DNA of 64,000 nt from Microbulbifer aggregans (GCF_020524005.1 NZ_JAIVKK010000001.1:558001-622000); one strand, 5' to 3'. Counted from the stretch's first letter, positions 28,730 through 38,309 are shown. Made by a program: numbers and translations. The notes: a model not told the origin generated them from the sequence alone.

Positions 28730-29815
28730 ATGACACGCGTAGAACACGCAAGAAAAGCATTTATTCCGCAGAACATTGATGGGCTGCTAGTGGCAAGCAT
28801 GGCAAACATCCGCTACCTCAGCGGGTTTGCCAGTGACGAAAACAATGTTGCGGTCCTCCTGCTTACTCCGGAACAACAATTCCTGATTACCGACTACCGC
28901 TTTGGTGAGCAGGCGGAAGAGCAATGTGGCGCAACCAATACCCAAGTGGTGGTCCGGGACCGGGCCCGCGAGACCATGGGGCAGCTCATCAACCGGCTGG
29001 CGGCGAACGCCGGTATCCAGTGCCTGGGCTTTGAGCCGAATCACTTCATCCATGGGCAGTGGCTGGCGCTCGAGCAGGAACTGACCATGGAGACAAAGGC
29101 CGTATCCGATGTCGTCGAAAGACTTCGCCGAATAAAAGATACGGACGAGCAGCATTTCATGCGTGAAGCCGCGAGAATCGGTGACCAGGCACTGGAGCTG
29201 CTACTCCCCAAACTCAAGCCCGGCTTGAGTGAGCGCGAAGCCGCACTCGAGCTTGAATATTCCCTGTTCAGGCTCGGCTCCGAGGGACTCGCCTTCCCCA
29301 CGATCTTTGCTTCGGGGCCACGCAGTGCACGTCCTCACGGTATGCCCAGTGAGCGGCGCATGGAGAACGGGGATTTACTGACCATCGACTTTGGTGCCGT
29401 GGTCAATGGGTACCGCTCCGATATGACACGCAGCTTTGTCCTCGGACGCGCTTCCGCCCAGCAGCGTGAAGTTTATGCGCTGGTTCTGGAAGCCCAGCAG
29501 CTTGGCCTGGAGGCTGTCATGGCCGGGGTAACCTGCGCAAAGCCTGCCGAGATCGTCAGCCAATTCCTGGCCGACACCCCTTATAGCCGCCATGCAGGCG
29601 ATGGACTGGGCCACGCCCTTGGACTGGAAACACACGAGAAGCCTTACCTGGCACTTGGTGACGACACATTGATTGTCCCGGGATTTGTAATGACCGTGGA
29701 GCCCGGAATTTACATCCCCGGCTGGGGCGGTGTGAGGATTGAAGACGATGTTCTCATAAAAGAGAGCGGGATCGAGGTGCTTAACAGATCGCCCAAGGAC
29801 CTGATCGAGCTTTAA
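28730..29815 (+). CDS. M24 family Xaa-Pro peptidase
   Basis: 361 aa from ATG 28730, which has AAAGGA upstream and begins 13 bp after the transporter stop. The creatinase-like N-terminal domain opens GLLVASMANIRYLSGFASDE. The pita-bread catalytic domain supplies the two-metal ligands: Asp in TIDFGAVVNGYRSDMTRSF (two Asp), His in GDGLGHALGLETHE, Glu in VEPGIYIPGWGG and Glu in VRIEDDVL. Expected to remove the N-terminal residue before Pro or Hyp in short peptides. Whether it is an aminopeptidase or a dipeptidase cannot be told from sequence. Operonic with the POT carrier. Confidence 0.9.
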   Translation: MTRVEHARKAFIPQNIDGLLVASMANIRYLSGFASDENNVAVLLLTPEQQFLITDYRFGEQAEEQCGATNTQVVVRDRARETMGQLINRLAANAGIQCLGFEPNHFIHGQWLALEQELTMETKAVSDVVERLRRIKDTDEQHFMREAARIGDQALELLLPKLKPGLSEREAALELEYSLFRLGSEGLAFPTIFASGPRSARPHGMPSERRMENGDLLTIDFGAVVNGYRSDMTRSFVLGRASAQQREVYALVLEAQQLGLEAVMAGVTCAKPAEIVSQFLADTPYSRHAGDGLGHALGLETHEKPYLALGDDTLIVPGFVMTVEPGIYIPGWGGVRIEDDVLIKESGIEVLNRSPKDLIEL

Positions 29816-29870
29816 TTTGGCGTGGGCGCTACAACCGTGCCCAAGCTCTCGTTTGTAATGCGTCAGGCGC

Positions 29871-29894
29871 CCTTGCCCGGGAAACCGGGCAAGG
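29871..29894. terminator. Hairpin between convergent peptidase and oxidoreductase genes
   Basis: CCTTGCCCGG-GAAA-CCGGGCAAGG: a 10-bp perfect stem with a GNRA tetraloop, lying between two converging stop codons. T tracts are poor on both sides. Confidence 0.65.
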
Positions 29895-29899
29895 AGTTA

Positions 29900-31195
29900 C
29901 TACAGCCAGCCGAAACGGGATATCGCATAGGGATTCACATCCAGCTCCGGCGTCTTGCCCTCAACAAGATCCGCGAGCAACTCGGCCGTTATTGCCGCCT
30001 GAGTGAGACCGAGATGCTGATGCCCAAACGCGAAATAGATTTCTTTGTGATTCGGCGCGGGGCCAATCACGGGAAGTGAGTCCGGTAGCGACGGGCGAAA
30101 ACCCATCCAGCGCGTCGCGCCTTCCCTGGATACATTTGGCAACAGGGCAGCGGCATGCTGATACAGAACATCCGCCCGTTGGTAATTCGGCGGTGCATCC
30201 AGCCCCGCCAATTCCACCGTTCCGGCAAGCCGCAGCCCCTCTTCCATTGGCGTCATTACGAATGAGCGCTCGAAAGAAACCATTGGTCGCGAGATTGCGC
30301 AATTACTCTGCGGCAACATCAGGTGATACCCGCGCTCAGTATCGAGCGGTACCTTATAGCCCAACTGAGCGGCAAGCGACTTGGACCAGGCGCCAGTGGC
30401 CACAATGACGCGGTCAGCTTCAATCTGCCGCCCGTCCTGCAAGATAACCTTGCCGCCCCCACCTTCGACGGCGACCAGCTGACAAACCTCACCCTGCAAA
30501 AAGGCCCCACCCTGCGACTGAAATGCGCCCGCGAGCTCCGCAACAAGCCGGTATGGATTGATGCTGTGGGCCGTTTTGGGAAAGAAGAGCCCGCCGGCCA
30601 CCTGCTGGCCGAGGTCCGGTTCCATTTCCCGCAGCTGGTCCCCACTCATCAACTCTATTTCGACGCCGAAGCTACGCAACAGCTCCACCGTGTTGGCATT
30701 TGCCGCAATGGAGGATTCCGACTCATAAATCGTAAGCGCACCATTCTTTGTCATCAGTTCGGAAAGACCGGTACGTGTCAGCAACCGATCATAGCTCTCG
30801 ATGGACCGGCCATTCAGCGCCCGCAGGCTGTTGCAGGAGGCCCGCGCATTGTGCGGCAACGCGGCCAGCGCGAAGCGCATCAGCCACGGCAGAATCTTCG
30901 GAAGATACGACCAGCGAATGGACAAAGGCCCGAGAGGATCACGCAGGATTTTGGGCAGGCTCAGAATGGTCTGCATATTGGCCAGCGGCAAAACCACGTC
31001 GGTGGCAAAGTGCCCCGCATTGCCAAATGAACAGCCTCGGCCCGGTGCTTCGCGATCAACTAACAAGACGCTGTGCCCGCGGCTCTGCAACTGCTCAGCA
31101 ATTGCCGTACCCACGATACCAGCCCCCACCACCAGTGTACCGACCCTGGAGCAGCCACTAACGCTTTTATTCATCGCTTGCGGTACCTTTTCCAT
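29900..31195 (-). CDS. FAD-dependent D-amino-acid oxidoreductase, probable D-hydroxyproline dehydrogenase
   Basis: 431 aa DAO-fold protein. The Rossmann FAD motif is TLVVGAGIVGTAIAEQLQS, followed by GRGCSFGNAGHFATD, the DadA-type signature. Later stretches include ADRVIVATGAWSKSLAAQLG and a C-terminal RWMGFRPSLPDSLPVIGPA with FAFGHQHLGLTQA, the FAD-binding end of the family. In hydroxyproline catabolism such an enzyme oxidises cis-4-hydroxy-D-proline to pyrroline-4-hydroxy-2-carboxylate. Context (epimerase, deaminase and semialdehyde dehydrogenase nearby) supports that substrate over D-Ala. It follows the prolidase gene after 30 bp. The start may instead be the ATG seven codons in. Confidence 0.85.
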   Translation of the reverse strand: MEKVPQAMNKSVSGCSRVGTLVVGAGIVGTAIAEQLQSRGHSVLLVDREAPGRGCSFGNAGHFATDVVLPLANMQTILSLPKILRDPLGPLSIRWSYLPKILPWLMRFALAALPHNARASCNSLRALNGRSIESYDRLLTRTGLSELMTKNGALTIYESESSIAANANTVELLRSFGVEIELMSGDQLREMEPDLGQQVAGGLFFPKTAHSINPYRLVAELAGAFQSQGGAFLQGEVCQLVAVEGGGGKVILQDGRQIEADRVIVATGAWSKSLAAQLGYKVPLDTERGYHLMLPQSNCAISRPMVSFERSFVMTPMEEGLRLAGTVELAGLDAPPNYQRADVLYQHAAALLPNVSREGATRWMGFRPSLPDSLPVIGPAPNHKEIYFAFGHQHLGLTQAAITAELLADLVEGKTPELDVNPYAISRFGWL

Positions 31196-31225
31196 TGCGG
31201 ACAGTATGAACAGCTTCCCGTTTCA

Positions 31226-32599
31226 CTACACCGTTTCCGTAGATATCGCACTAATATCGGCCGAACCCTCGTTTTCCAAAGCGGCAAACGCATCCCGGCT
31301 CTGATTTTCCACCCGGTCGTCGTGGACCAGCAGGCAGTCCTCTACACGTACACCACCATATTGACGGAAGCTATCGATTTTTTCCCAATTAACAAGGCGA
31401 CTGTGACGGGAACGCGACAGCTCAGCAAGCAACATATCCATAAAGTAGATACCGGGCTCAATAGTGACCGCATGCCCAGGCTCAACATTGCGTGCCAAAC
31501 GCAGGTAAGGCGCCCTTGGATCCCGCAGTTTCGCTGGTTCACGAGGCCCCATCAGGTAGCCCCCAACATCGTGCACTTGCAGCCCGATAAAGTGGCCCAG
31601 TCCGCATGGGAAAAACATATTACTGATCCCCTCTGTCACCATGGACTCCGCAGACATCTCAACAAATCCGAATTGCTGAAGGAGTTCAGAAATTTTCAAA
31701 TGGGCCAACCAGTGCAGCTCCGGGAAGCTCTTCCCAACTTCAACGCTGTCCACCAGGGTACGCTGCACCTGATCCAGCGCAGAGGCCAGTTCCGCATATT
31801 CACCGTCTCGAAATGCGTAGGTACGCGTGATATCGCTGGCATAGCCGAGAAAATCCGCACCCGCATCAATCACCAGCGAGTGAATATCCCCTGGCCTCAT
31901 CGGTTCGCGGTCCGCACCGTGGTAATGCAGAATCGAGCTGTGGCTGTTCATGGCAACAATGTTCGCATAGGGCAATTCTGCCTCCAGCACACCCGCGCCG
32001 CGCAGGTAGGCATGATGGATATCGAGTTCAGAGCCCCCGCCAAAAAACGCATCCCGTGCGGCATTGTGGCCTGCAGCACTCAGCAGGTTCGCCCGGCGCA
32101 TACATTCCGCTTCGTACGGCGTCTTGTAACCGCGGTAGTAATGCAGCTCATCAATCAGGACTGCCGGGTTGAACTGCGCATCCGGCAGCGCCGGCAAACA
32201 ACCCCGCTCCTCACCAATAAAGGCGCAGCCATCAAGGCTACCAGCCAGCTTAGCCTTTACCTCATCAATAGAAGTCGCCAGTTCAATCGCAAAACAGTCC
32301 GTCCAATAGCCCTGCGGATCCTCTGGCGGCTTGTGCCAGTAGTCTTCGGGCTGGAAATAGATTAAGCGCGGCTTGTCACCGATCCGAAAATCAATCGCGC
32401 AGTGCGGATGCTCTAGTAGAGGCACCCAGTGTTTGAAGTGTGGATTTACCTTGAACGTATAGTGATTGTCATCGAGGAAAGGGAGCTTGGCGGCGCCGGA
32501 AAAGATCACGACACGGTTGTAGCCGGAGGCCGTCAGCGCGCGCTCATGACGCCGGGTGAGCTCCTCTATGTGTTGGGGGTACAGGTCGGCCAGTAGCAT
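31226..32599 (-). CDS. pepQ: Xaa-Pro dipeptidase (prolidase) PepQ
   Basis: 457 aa M24B enzyme resembling E. coli PepQ: the N-terminal LYPQHIEELTRRHERAL, then FLDDNHYTFKVNPHFKHWVP. Metal ligands are visible in VIDAGADFLGYASDITRTYA (two Asp), GLGHFIGLQVHDVGG (His), TIEPGIYFM (Glu) and GVRVEDCLLV (Glu). It hydrolyses dipeptides with C-terminal Pro or Hyp, the end products of collagen breakdown. ATG 32599 is chosen by alignment to PepQ; an open frame reaches 32692. It heads a leftward unit with the D-amino-acid oxidoreductase and diverges from the deaminase gene across an operator-like site. Confidence 0.93.
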   Translation of the reverse strand: MLLADLYPQHIEELTRRHERALTASGYNRVVIFSGAAKLPFLDDNHYTFKVNPHFKHWVPLLEHPHCAIDFRIGDKPRLIYFQPEDYWHKPPEDPQGYWTDCFAIELATSIDEVKAKLAGSLDGCAFIGEERGCLPALPDAQFNPAVLIDELHYYRGYKTPYEAECMRRANLLSAAGHNAARDAFFGGGSELDIHHAYLRGAGVLEAELPYANIVAMNSHSSILHYHGADREPMRPGDIHSLVIDAGADFLGYASDITRTYAFRDGEYAELASALDQVQRTLVDSVEVGKSFPELHWLAHLKISELLQQFGFVEMSAESMVTEGISNMFFPCGLGHFIGLQVHDVGGYLMGPREPAKLRDPRAPYLRLARNVEPGHAVTIEPGIYFMDMLLAELSRSRHSRLVNWEKIDSFRQYGGVRVEDCLLVHDDRVENQSRDAFAALENEGSADISAISTETV

Positions 32600-32706
32600 G
32601 AATAGAGATTCCGCGTTAGTTCGAATATATGTTGGGGTCGCCGTAAGACCACGCCTGTAAAGCCCGGCCCGGCAAAATCCAGTTGACATCACTGGAAATT
32701 GTTATT

Positions 32707-32720
32707 TATTGTACACAATA
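32707..32720. promoter_or_regulatory. Candidate collagen/Hyp regulon operator (site 6)
   Basis: TATTGTACACAATA with core TTGTACACAA (32709-32718), between the divergent pepQ and deaminase genes. It is the most symmetric of the TATTG-type sites and resembles operators of FadR-type GntR proteins. Confidence 0.55.
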
Positions 32721-32800
32721 ACACATAAAGGCAAAGCGCTTTTTCTTGCGAACAGCGTCCGAGCCATACACCTACCGCGCAATAATGATGAGGAAGTCAA

Positions 32801-33700
32801 ATGCAGATCAATTGGAGTGGCGTTTTCCCCGCAGCTACTACTCAGTTCAACGCCGATGAGAGCCTGAACATCCCGGCCACCCTGGAACATCTGGAGGTGA
32901 TGCTGAATGCCGGAATCAACGGCCTGGTAATGCTGGGTACCGTCGGTGAAAACTGCTCCCTGAGCCAGGATGAGAAATTCGCGGTACTGGAAGCAACGGT
33001 CAAACATGTGGCGGGCCGGGTACCGGTGCTGACCGGCGTATCCGAGTACACCACTACCCAGGCCCAGGAATTTGCCCGCGCGGCCAAACGCGCCGGCGTG
33101 GACGGCCTAATGGTATTGCCCCCCATGTCCTATAAGGCGGACGGCCGGGAGATCGTCGCGCATATCCGCGGTGTAGCCGAAGCAACCGACTTGCCAGTAA
33201 TGGTGTACAACAACCCTGCGTGCTACGGCGTCGACGTTTCCGCAGAAGCGGTCGCTGAGCTCGCGCAAGTCCCCAATATCGTGGCAGTAAAAGAAGCCTC
33301 TGATGATCCGCGCCGCCTGACGGACATCGCCAACCTGGTCGATGAGGACTTCGTACTGTTCTGCGGCGTGGATGACCTGGCCCTGGAAAGCCTGGCACTC
33401 GGCGCACACGGCTGGATTTCCGGCCTGGTCAACGCCTTCCCGCAGGAAAACCGCCTGCTTTGGGATCTCGCTACCAGCGGGAAATTCGAAGAAGCGCGCA
33501 AGGTCTATCGCTGGTACACCCCCCTGCTCCACCTGGATACCAAACCGAAACTGGTGCAATACATCAAGCTTGCGGTACAGGAATGTGGATACGGCAGTGA
33601 ATTGTGCCGCAACCCGCGCCTTCCGATTTCTGGCGAGGAGCGCGATGAAGTACTGCGCATCATTCGCCAGGCTATTGCCACCCGCCCAGCCATCAACTGA
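32801..33700 (+). CDS. DHDPS-family lyase, probable pyrroline-4-hydroxy-2-carboxylate deaminase
   Basis: 299 aa TIM-barrel of the dihydrodipicolinate synthase / N-acetylneuraminate lyase family. Visible motifs: the pyruvate-binding loop in GLVMLGTVGENCSLS, the catalytic Tyr in LPVMVYNNPACYG and the Schiff-base Lys in NIVAVKEASDD. True dapA genes have a different context. Here, between a D-Hyp dehydrogenase and a ketoglutarate semialdehyde dehydrogenase, the likely reaction is deamination of pyrroline-4-hydroxy-2-carboxylate to alpha-ketoglutarate semialdehyde. The next gene begins 23 bp later. Confidence 0.85.
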   Translation: MQINWSGVFPAATTQFNADESLNIPATLEHLEVMLNAGINGLVMLGTVGENCSLSQDEKFAVLEATVKHVAGRVPVLTGVSEYTTTQAQEFARAAKRAGVDGLMVLPPMSYKADGREIVAHIRGVAEATDLPVMVYNNPACYGVDVSAEAVAELAQVPNIVAVKEASDDPRRLTDIANLVDEDFVLFCGVDDLALESLALGAHGWISGLVNAFPQENRLLWDLATSGKFEEARKVYRWYTPLLHLDTKPKLVQYIKLAVQECGYGSELCRNPRLPISGEERDEVLRIIRQAIATRPAIN

Positions 33701-33723
33701 GCATAATGAGTGGAGAATTTGCG

Positions 33724-35319
33724 ATGTACACAGCTCCTGTCCTAGTGGCGGGTGAGTGGCGTCAAGCGGCCGAGTGCGGCCGCTTCCAACCATTCAACCC
33801 CTCCACGCGCGCGGCGATTGACCGTTATTTTCCAGTATCCAGTTGGCGAGACTGCGATGACGCGCTGGAATGTGCCGTTCAAGCAGCGGCACAACTGAAG
33901 CAGTTACCCGCCGAAACACGCGCAGCGTTCCTGGAACTCTATGCCAACAAAATTGAAGGCGCCGCGGATGAACTCTGCGAGATCGCCAACGAAGAAACCG
34001 GTCTTCCTATTGAACCGCGCCTGCTAAATGTCGAGCTCCCGCGTACCACAAACCAGCTGCGTCAGGCCGCCGCGGCTGCTCGCTCCGGCAGCTGGTCGCA
34101 GGCGACCCTGGATACCGCCGCCAATATCCGCACCCTGCGCGCACCGATTGGCCCGGTAATAGTATTCGGCCCGAACAATTTTCCGTTCGCGTTTAACGGT
34201 GTAGCCGGCGGTGATTTCGCCGCAGCAATTGCCGCCGGTAATCCGGTCATTGCCAAAGCCCATTCCGCCCACCCGCACACCTGCCAGAAACTCGCAAACC
34301 TTGCTCATGCGGCTGCACTTGAAGCTGGCCTGCCAGCGGCAGCCGTGCAGATGCTCTATGGAACGGCGAGAGAAGATGGTTTGCGCCTGGTAAGCGACCC
34401 GAGAACCGGTGCGAGCGCCTTTACCGGCTCTCAAAATGCGGGCCTTGCGCTCAAGCGCGCGGCAGATGAAGCCGGCAATCCGATCTACCTTGAGCTATCC
34501 AGTATCAATCCGATCGTGATCCTCGAAGGCGCCCTGAAGCAGCGCGGATTCTCCCTCGCGGAGGAATTTGCATCCAGTTGCCTGATGGGCACCGGCCAGT
34601 TTTGCACCAACCCGGGTTTGGTCATCCTTCCCGCGGGTGAAAGTGCGGATACCTTCGTGGATCGGTGTACAGCCTTATTTAACGAAGCCCCCGTAGGCAC
34701 GCTGCTGAATAAAGGTACCGAGGACAATCTCAAGCGCGCTGCGCGCCAACTGTGTGATGCGGGAGCCGAACGACTTACCGCCGAGAACACCCAGGATCCC
34801 GATCGCTGCTGTCAGCCCAACACCCTCCTGATGGCAAAAGGGCAACAGTTCTTACAGAACCCCCACGGTTTTCAAACAGAGGCGTTCGGCAATACCGCGC
34901 TGATTGTGACGAGCCAGGGTACCGAAGAAACCCGCAAAATCCTTGAATCCCTCGAAGGCAACCTCACCGGCTGTATTTACTCGGCGGAAGACGGTGAAGA
35001 GTGCGGCGAAGACGACGCTGTTTACACGCAGCTGGAACCGGTACTGCGTAACAAGGTGGGGCGGCTGCTCAATGACAAGATGCCAACCGGTGTCGCCGTA
35101 TCACCAGCAATGAATCATGGTGGTCCCTACCCTGCTTCAGGCCACCCCGGATTCACCGCGGTAGGCATACCAGCCTCGATGCAACGATTCAGCAAACTCG
35201 AGTGTTACGACAACGTACGCGCTCATCGTTTGCCCGCATTACTTCTGGACCGCAATCCAGGGAAGGCATGGCGACTGATCGACGGCGAATGGACACAGGG
35301 TGATGTCACACCACTGTGA
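33724..35319 (+). CDS. Alpha-ketoglutarate semialdehyde dehydrogenase
   Basis: 531 aa aldehyde dehydrogenase of the long KGSADH branch. Visible features: VIVFGPNNFPFAFNGVAGGD (substrate channel), GASAFTGSQNAG (cofactor loop), the general base Glu in YLELSSINP and the catalytic Cys in LMGTGQFCTNPGLV. It converts alpha-ketoglutarate semialdehyde to alpha-ketoglutarate, the last step of 4-hydroxyproline breakdown. ATG 33724 has GGAG 8 bp upstream; an ATG six codons earlier has none. It follows the deaminase gene and precedes the epimerase gene. Confidence 0.92.
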   Translation: MYTAPVLVAGEWRQAAECGRFQPFNPSTRAAIDRYFPVSSWRDCDDALECAVQAAAQLKQLPAETRAAFLELYANKIEGAADELCEIANEETGLPIEPRLLNVELPRTTNQLRQAAAAARSGSWSQATLDTAANIRTLRAPIGPVIVFGPNNFPFAFNGVAGGDFAAAIAAGNPVIAKAHSAHPHTCQKLANLAHAAALEAGLPAAAVQMLYGTAREDGLRLVSDPRTGASAFTGSQNAGLALKRAADEAGNPIYLELSSINPIVILEGALKQRGFSLAEEFASSCLMGTGQFCTNPGLVILPAGESADTFVDRCTALFNEAPVGTLLNKGTEDNLKRAARQLCDAGAERLTAENTQDPDRCCQPNTLLMAKGQQFLQNPHGFQTEAFGNTALIVTSQGTEETRKILESLEGNLTGCIYSAEDGEECGEDDAVYTQLEPVLRNKVGRLLNDKMPTGVAVSPAMNHGGPYPASGHPGFTAVGIPASMQRFSKLECYDNVRAHRLPALLLDRNPGKAWRLIDGEWTQGDVTPL

Positions 35320-35393
35320 CAATCCCAGAGTGAATTTTAAAAGCAGTTACGAACCGTTCACCGTAAAATCTAACAATAATCTGGAGAATGTTG

Positions 35394-36362
35394 GTGTCAG
35401 TTCAGTCCAATTTCAGTATCGATGTAATCGATTCCCACACCGGCGGCGAGCCGACACGTGTGGTGGTCGCCGGCGGCCCCGATCTCGGGGACGGCACCAT
35501 GGCCGAACGGCTACAGCGTTTTCGCGAGCAACACGACCATGTCCGCTCCGCGATTATCTGTGAGCCCAGGGGTTCCGATGTCTGGGTTGGTGCACTGTTG
35601 TGTAAACCCGTTAATCCGGAGAACGCCGCGGGGGTACTCTTTTTCAACAACGTGGGTTACCTGGGAATGTGTGGTCACGGCACGATCGGGGTTGCAGTCA
35701 CTCTGGCGCGCCAGGGACTGATCACGCCCGGTACGCACAGGCTCGAAACTCCCGTTGGCGATATCTCGTTCGTTTTGCACAACAATCACCGGGTAAGCCT
35801 GGAGAATGTTTCCAGCTACCGATTTCGGAAAGAGGTATTGGTAGAGGTTCCCGGCATTGGCGCTGTGACGGGTGACGTGGCCTGGGGCGGAAACTGGTTT
35901 TTCCTCATCGGCGAGCACGGCCAGTCCCTTGACGCCAGTAACACCGGCCAACTTACCGATTTCTGCTGGCGGGTGCGTCAGGCTCTCAAGCAACAGGGAA
36001 TTTGCGGGGAAGACGGCCAGGAGATTGACCATATCGAACTCTTCGGCCCGCCATCAGATCCCGGCAAGGCGGACAGCAAGAACTTCGTTCTCTGCCCGGG
36101 CAAAGCCTACGACCGATCCCCCTGCGGTACCGGCACCAGCGCAAAACTCGCCTGCCTGTATGCGGACGGGAAGCTCAAGGAAGGCCAGAGCTGGCGACAG
36201 GAAAGTATTATCGGCAGTGTCTTCGAGGGCACAGTCCGCAAAGACAACAGCGCAACGGATGAGTGGGAACGGATTATTCCGACGATTACCGGAAGCGCCT
36301 ATGTCTGTGCTGAATCCAGGCTGATCGTCGATCCCGAAGATCGTTTTGCCTACGGCATCTAA
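35394..36362 (+). CDS. 4-hydroxyproline 2-epimerase (proline racemase superfamily)
   Basis: About 322 aa. It has both catalytic cysteines of an epimerase: one in YLGMCGHGTIGVA and one in DRSPCGTGTSAKLA. The N-terminus reads DVIDSHTGGEPTRVVVAGGP. It interconverts trans-4-hydroxy-L-proline and cis-4-hydroxy-D-proline, the first step of the pathway whose other enzymes lie upstream. GTG 35394 is preferred because GGAG (35383-35386) is 7 bp before it; the ATG at 35388 is too close to that site and a TTG lies between them. Confidence 0.92.
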   Translation: MSVQSNFSIDVIDSHTGGEPTRVVVAGGPDLGDGTMAERLQRFREQHDHVRSAIICEPRGSDVWVGALLCKPVNPENAAGVLFFNNVGYLGMCGHGTIGVAVTLARQGLITPGTHRLETPVGDISFVLHNNHRVSLENVSSYRFRKEVLVEVPGIGAVTGDVAWGGNWFFLIGEHGQSLDASNTGQLTDFCWRVRQALKQQGICGEDGQEIDHIELFGPPSDPGKADSKNFVLCPGKAYDRSPCGTGTSAKLACLYADGKLKEGQSWRQESIIGSVFEGTVRKDNSATDEWERIIPTITGSAYVCAESRLIVDPEDRFAYGI

Positions 36363-36366
36363 AAGC

Positions 36367-36431
36367 GCAAAGCTTTAAGTGAAACCCGCGAATCCAAACA
36401 GGGACGTTCGGATTCGCACCTTCAGCTTTGC
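36367..36431. terminator. Nested hairpin between epimerase and gntR
   Basis: An outer stem GCAAAGCT/AGCTTTGC encloses an inner stem GCGAATCC/GGATTCGC. It sits between two converging stop codons and could end both transcripts. Confidence 0.6.
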
Positions 36432-36433
36432 CT

Positions 36434-37306
36434 TTAGACGGCGTCCTTCGCATTCAAATAGTCGATCATCCTGGAAACGGCCTCGCGCTGCTCACGGATA
36501 TGGGATGTCAGCGCCTTGCGCGCGCCCTTCCAGTCTTTGGCCAGCAGGCACTCGACAATTTCGCAGTGCTCCCGCGCCATTTCCCGCTTCACCTTTTCAT
36601 CAATCACAGCGTAATTGAACAGCGCGTTGTAGAAAGGACTGTAGCGTTTGAAAAACTCGACGATATAGCGGTTGCCGCAGCGCTCAATCCAGTAGTCGTG
36701 CAGATCGAAATCCAGTTCTGACTTCGCGGCGCCTTTCCCCGGCCTGTTGGCCTTCAGTAATTGCTTGAGCTCGTCGTCGGTAAAATGCCCGCGAGCCAGC
36801 TCCAGCGCCTTCAGTTCCAGCATTTCCCGGATATCCAGGTAGTCGTGCATATCCTGCTCACTGAATGGGCGCACTCGCCAGCCACAGCGTGGCACATGCT
36901 CGATCAGACCGGCGCCCGCCAGCCGGGAGAAAATCTGCCGGACTACGGTACGCCCGGCGCCATACTGCTCGGCGGTGGCCTGCTCACGCAGGTATTCGGA
37001 GTCCTGATTCAGGCTGCGCGCGATCACCTCCTGGCGGATCTCATCATAGAGCTTGCTTTCGGTGGCATCCGGCTTCGGCGACTCGAGCTCCACCCCCTCC
37101 AAAGCTTCCGGCAACGCTTCCAGGCGGCCATTCTCCTTACGGCGAATAACTCCCTCTTCCACCAGCTCATCGATCGCGTGGCGCACCGGGGTCAAACTGA
37201 CCTTATAGTGCTCAGACATCGCCCCCAGCGTAAGCCGGTAAGGAAGGCGGCCTTGCGCCTGAAGAACGGCTTTGACATCAGACTTGATGAATTCAGTAAT
37301 GGTCAT
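36434..37306 (-). CDS. GntR-type regulator with two winged-helix domains and an FCD domain
   Basis: 290 aa, about 60 longer than usual FadR-subfamily members. Residues about 5-62 form a GntR winged helix (LTLGAMSEHYKVSLTPVRHA then IDELVEEGVIRRKENGRLEA). Residues about 84-148 form a second one (YLREQATAEQYGAGRTVVRQ then IFSRLAGAGLIEHVPRCGWR). The rest is an all-helical FCD ligand domain with DIREMLELKALELA and the metal/ligand-type stretch FDLHDYWIERCGNRY. It converges with the hydroxyproline genes and is the only obvious regulator in the region, so it is the likely reader of the TTG-N4-CAA sites. The ligand is perhaps a Hyp or pathway intermediate (inferred). Confidence 0.85.
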   Translation of the reverse strand: MTITEFIKSDVKAVLQAQGRLPYRLTLGAMSEHYKVSLTPVRHAIDELVEEGVIRRKENGRLEALPEALEGVELESPKPDATESKLYDEIRQEVIARSLNQDSEYLREQATAEQYGAGRTVVRQIFSRLAGAGLIEHVPRCGWRVRPFSEQDMHDYLDIREMLELKALELARGHFTDDELKQLLKANRPGKGAAKSELDFDLHDYWIERCGNRYIVEFFKRYSPFYNALFNYAVIDEKVKREMAREHCEIVECLLAKDWKGARKALTSHIREQREAVSRMIDYLNAKDAV

Positions 37307-37406
37307 TGGGCCAACACTTGCTATTATTTTCCGCTCCCTGCCGCACTACCGAAGTGTGCCGCAGGTTTGATGGTAAAAATTTTACATAAGATAGGCAGTA
37401 TCGCCC

Positions 37407-38255
37407 ATGTTGGAAAAGCTGAGCAAGTTACTCGATGTCGAGCAGCTGGACACCAATCTCTTTCGCAGTCGTCAGCACGTGGAAAATCACCGCAAAGTAC
37501 TGTTCGGCGGGCAGGTGCTCGGACAGGCGCTGATGGCCGCTGCCCGCACTGTGGATGGGCGGCTGCCGCACTCCTTGCACGCGTACTTCCTGCGCCCGGG
37601 CAGCAGCGAAAAGCCAGTTATTTATGATGTAGACCCAATTCGGGATGGAGGCAGCTTTACCACCCGCCGTATTGTTGCTCGCCAGAACGGTAAAGCCATC
37701 TTCAATATGTCGGCCTCCTTCCAGATCGACGAGCCCGGCTTTGACCACCAGGACTCAATGCCCATCGATGGCGTCGTTCCCCCGGAGGGTTTAAAAAACA
37801 CCCAGGAACTGGCTGAAGACATGGGCATGCAGACCGCTGCGGACGACCAGCGCCGTTTCATGGTCGACTTCCGCCCGGTGGATCCCAAAAGCTACTTTGA
37901 CCACACCGCCCGCGAAGCCCGCTGCATGTTCTGGTTTAAAGTCGACGACAGCCTGTCGGACGATCCGATCGAACACCGCAGTGCACTTTGCTACGCTTCC
38001 GATATGGCACTGCTCGGGACCAGCCTGCAGCCCCACCCTATCTCCCTGTACGACCGCGACCTAATGCCGGCGAGCCTGGACCACGCCATGTGGTTCCACC
38101 GCAAGTTCCGCGCGGATGAATGGCTGCTCTATGTTACTGACAGCCCTTCCGCCAGTGGCGCCCGCGGCTACTGCCGCGGACAGATTTTCACCCGTGACGG
38201 GATACTGGTCGCCTCGACCACTCAGGAAGGTTTGATCCGCCAGATCAAGGGCTGA
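37407..38255 (+). CDS. tesB: Acyl-CoA thioesterase II
   Basis: 282 aa double hot-dog enzyme hydrolysing acyl-CoA. The family opening is LFGGQVLGQALMAAARTV, followed by HSLHAYFLRPGSSEKPVIY and RDGGSFTTRRIVARQNGKAI. The second half shows SLDHAMWFHRKFRADEWLLY and GYCRGQIFTRDG. Length and layout match E. coli TesB. No link to the collagen genes is evident; it probably belongs to the conserved chromosome beside tRNA-Pro. Confidence 0.94.
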   Translation: MLEKLSKLLDVEQLDTNLFRSRQHVENHRKVLFGGQVLGQALMAAARTVDGRLPHSLHAYFLRPGSSEKPVIYDVDPIRDGGSFTTRRIVARQNGKAIFNMSASFQIDEPGFDHQDSMPIDGVVPPEGLKNTQELAEDMGMQTAADDQRRFMVDFRPVDPKSYFDHTAREARCMFWFKVDDSLSDDPIEHRSALCYASDMALLGTSLQPHPISLYDRDLMPASLDHAMWFHRKFRADEWLLYVTDSPSASGARGYCRGQIFTRDGILVASTTQEGLIRQIKG

Positions 38256-38309
38256 CGCGGGCTGGAATAATATTTTCCACCCTCACACTAAATTTAATGA
38301 AATCAGTGG

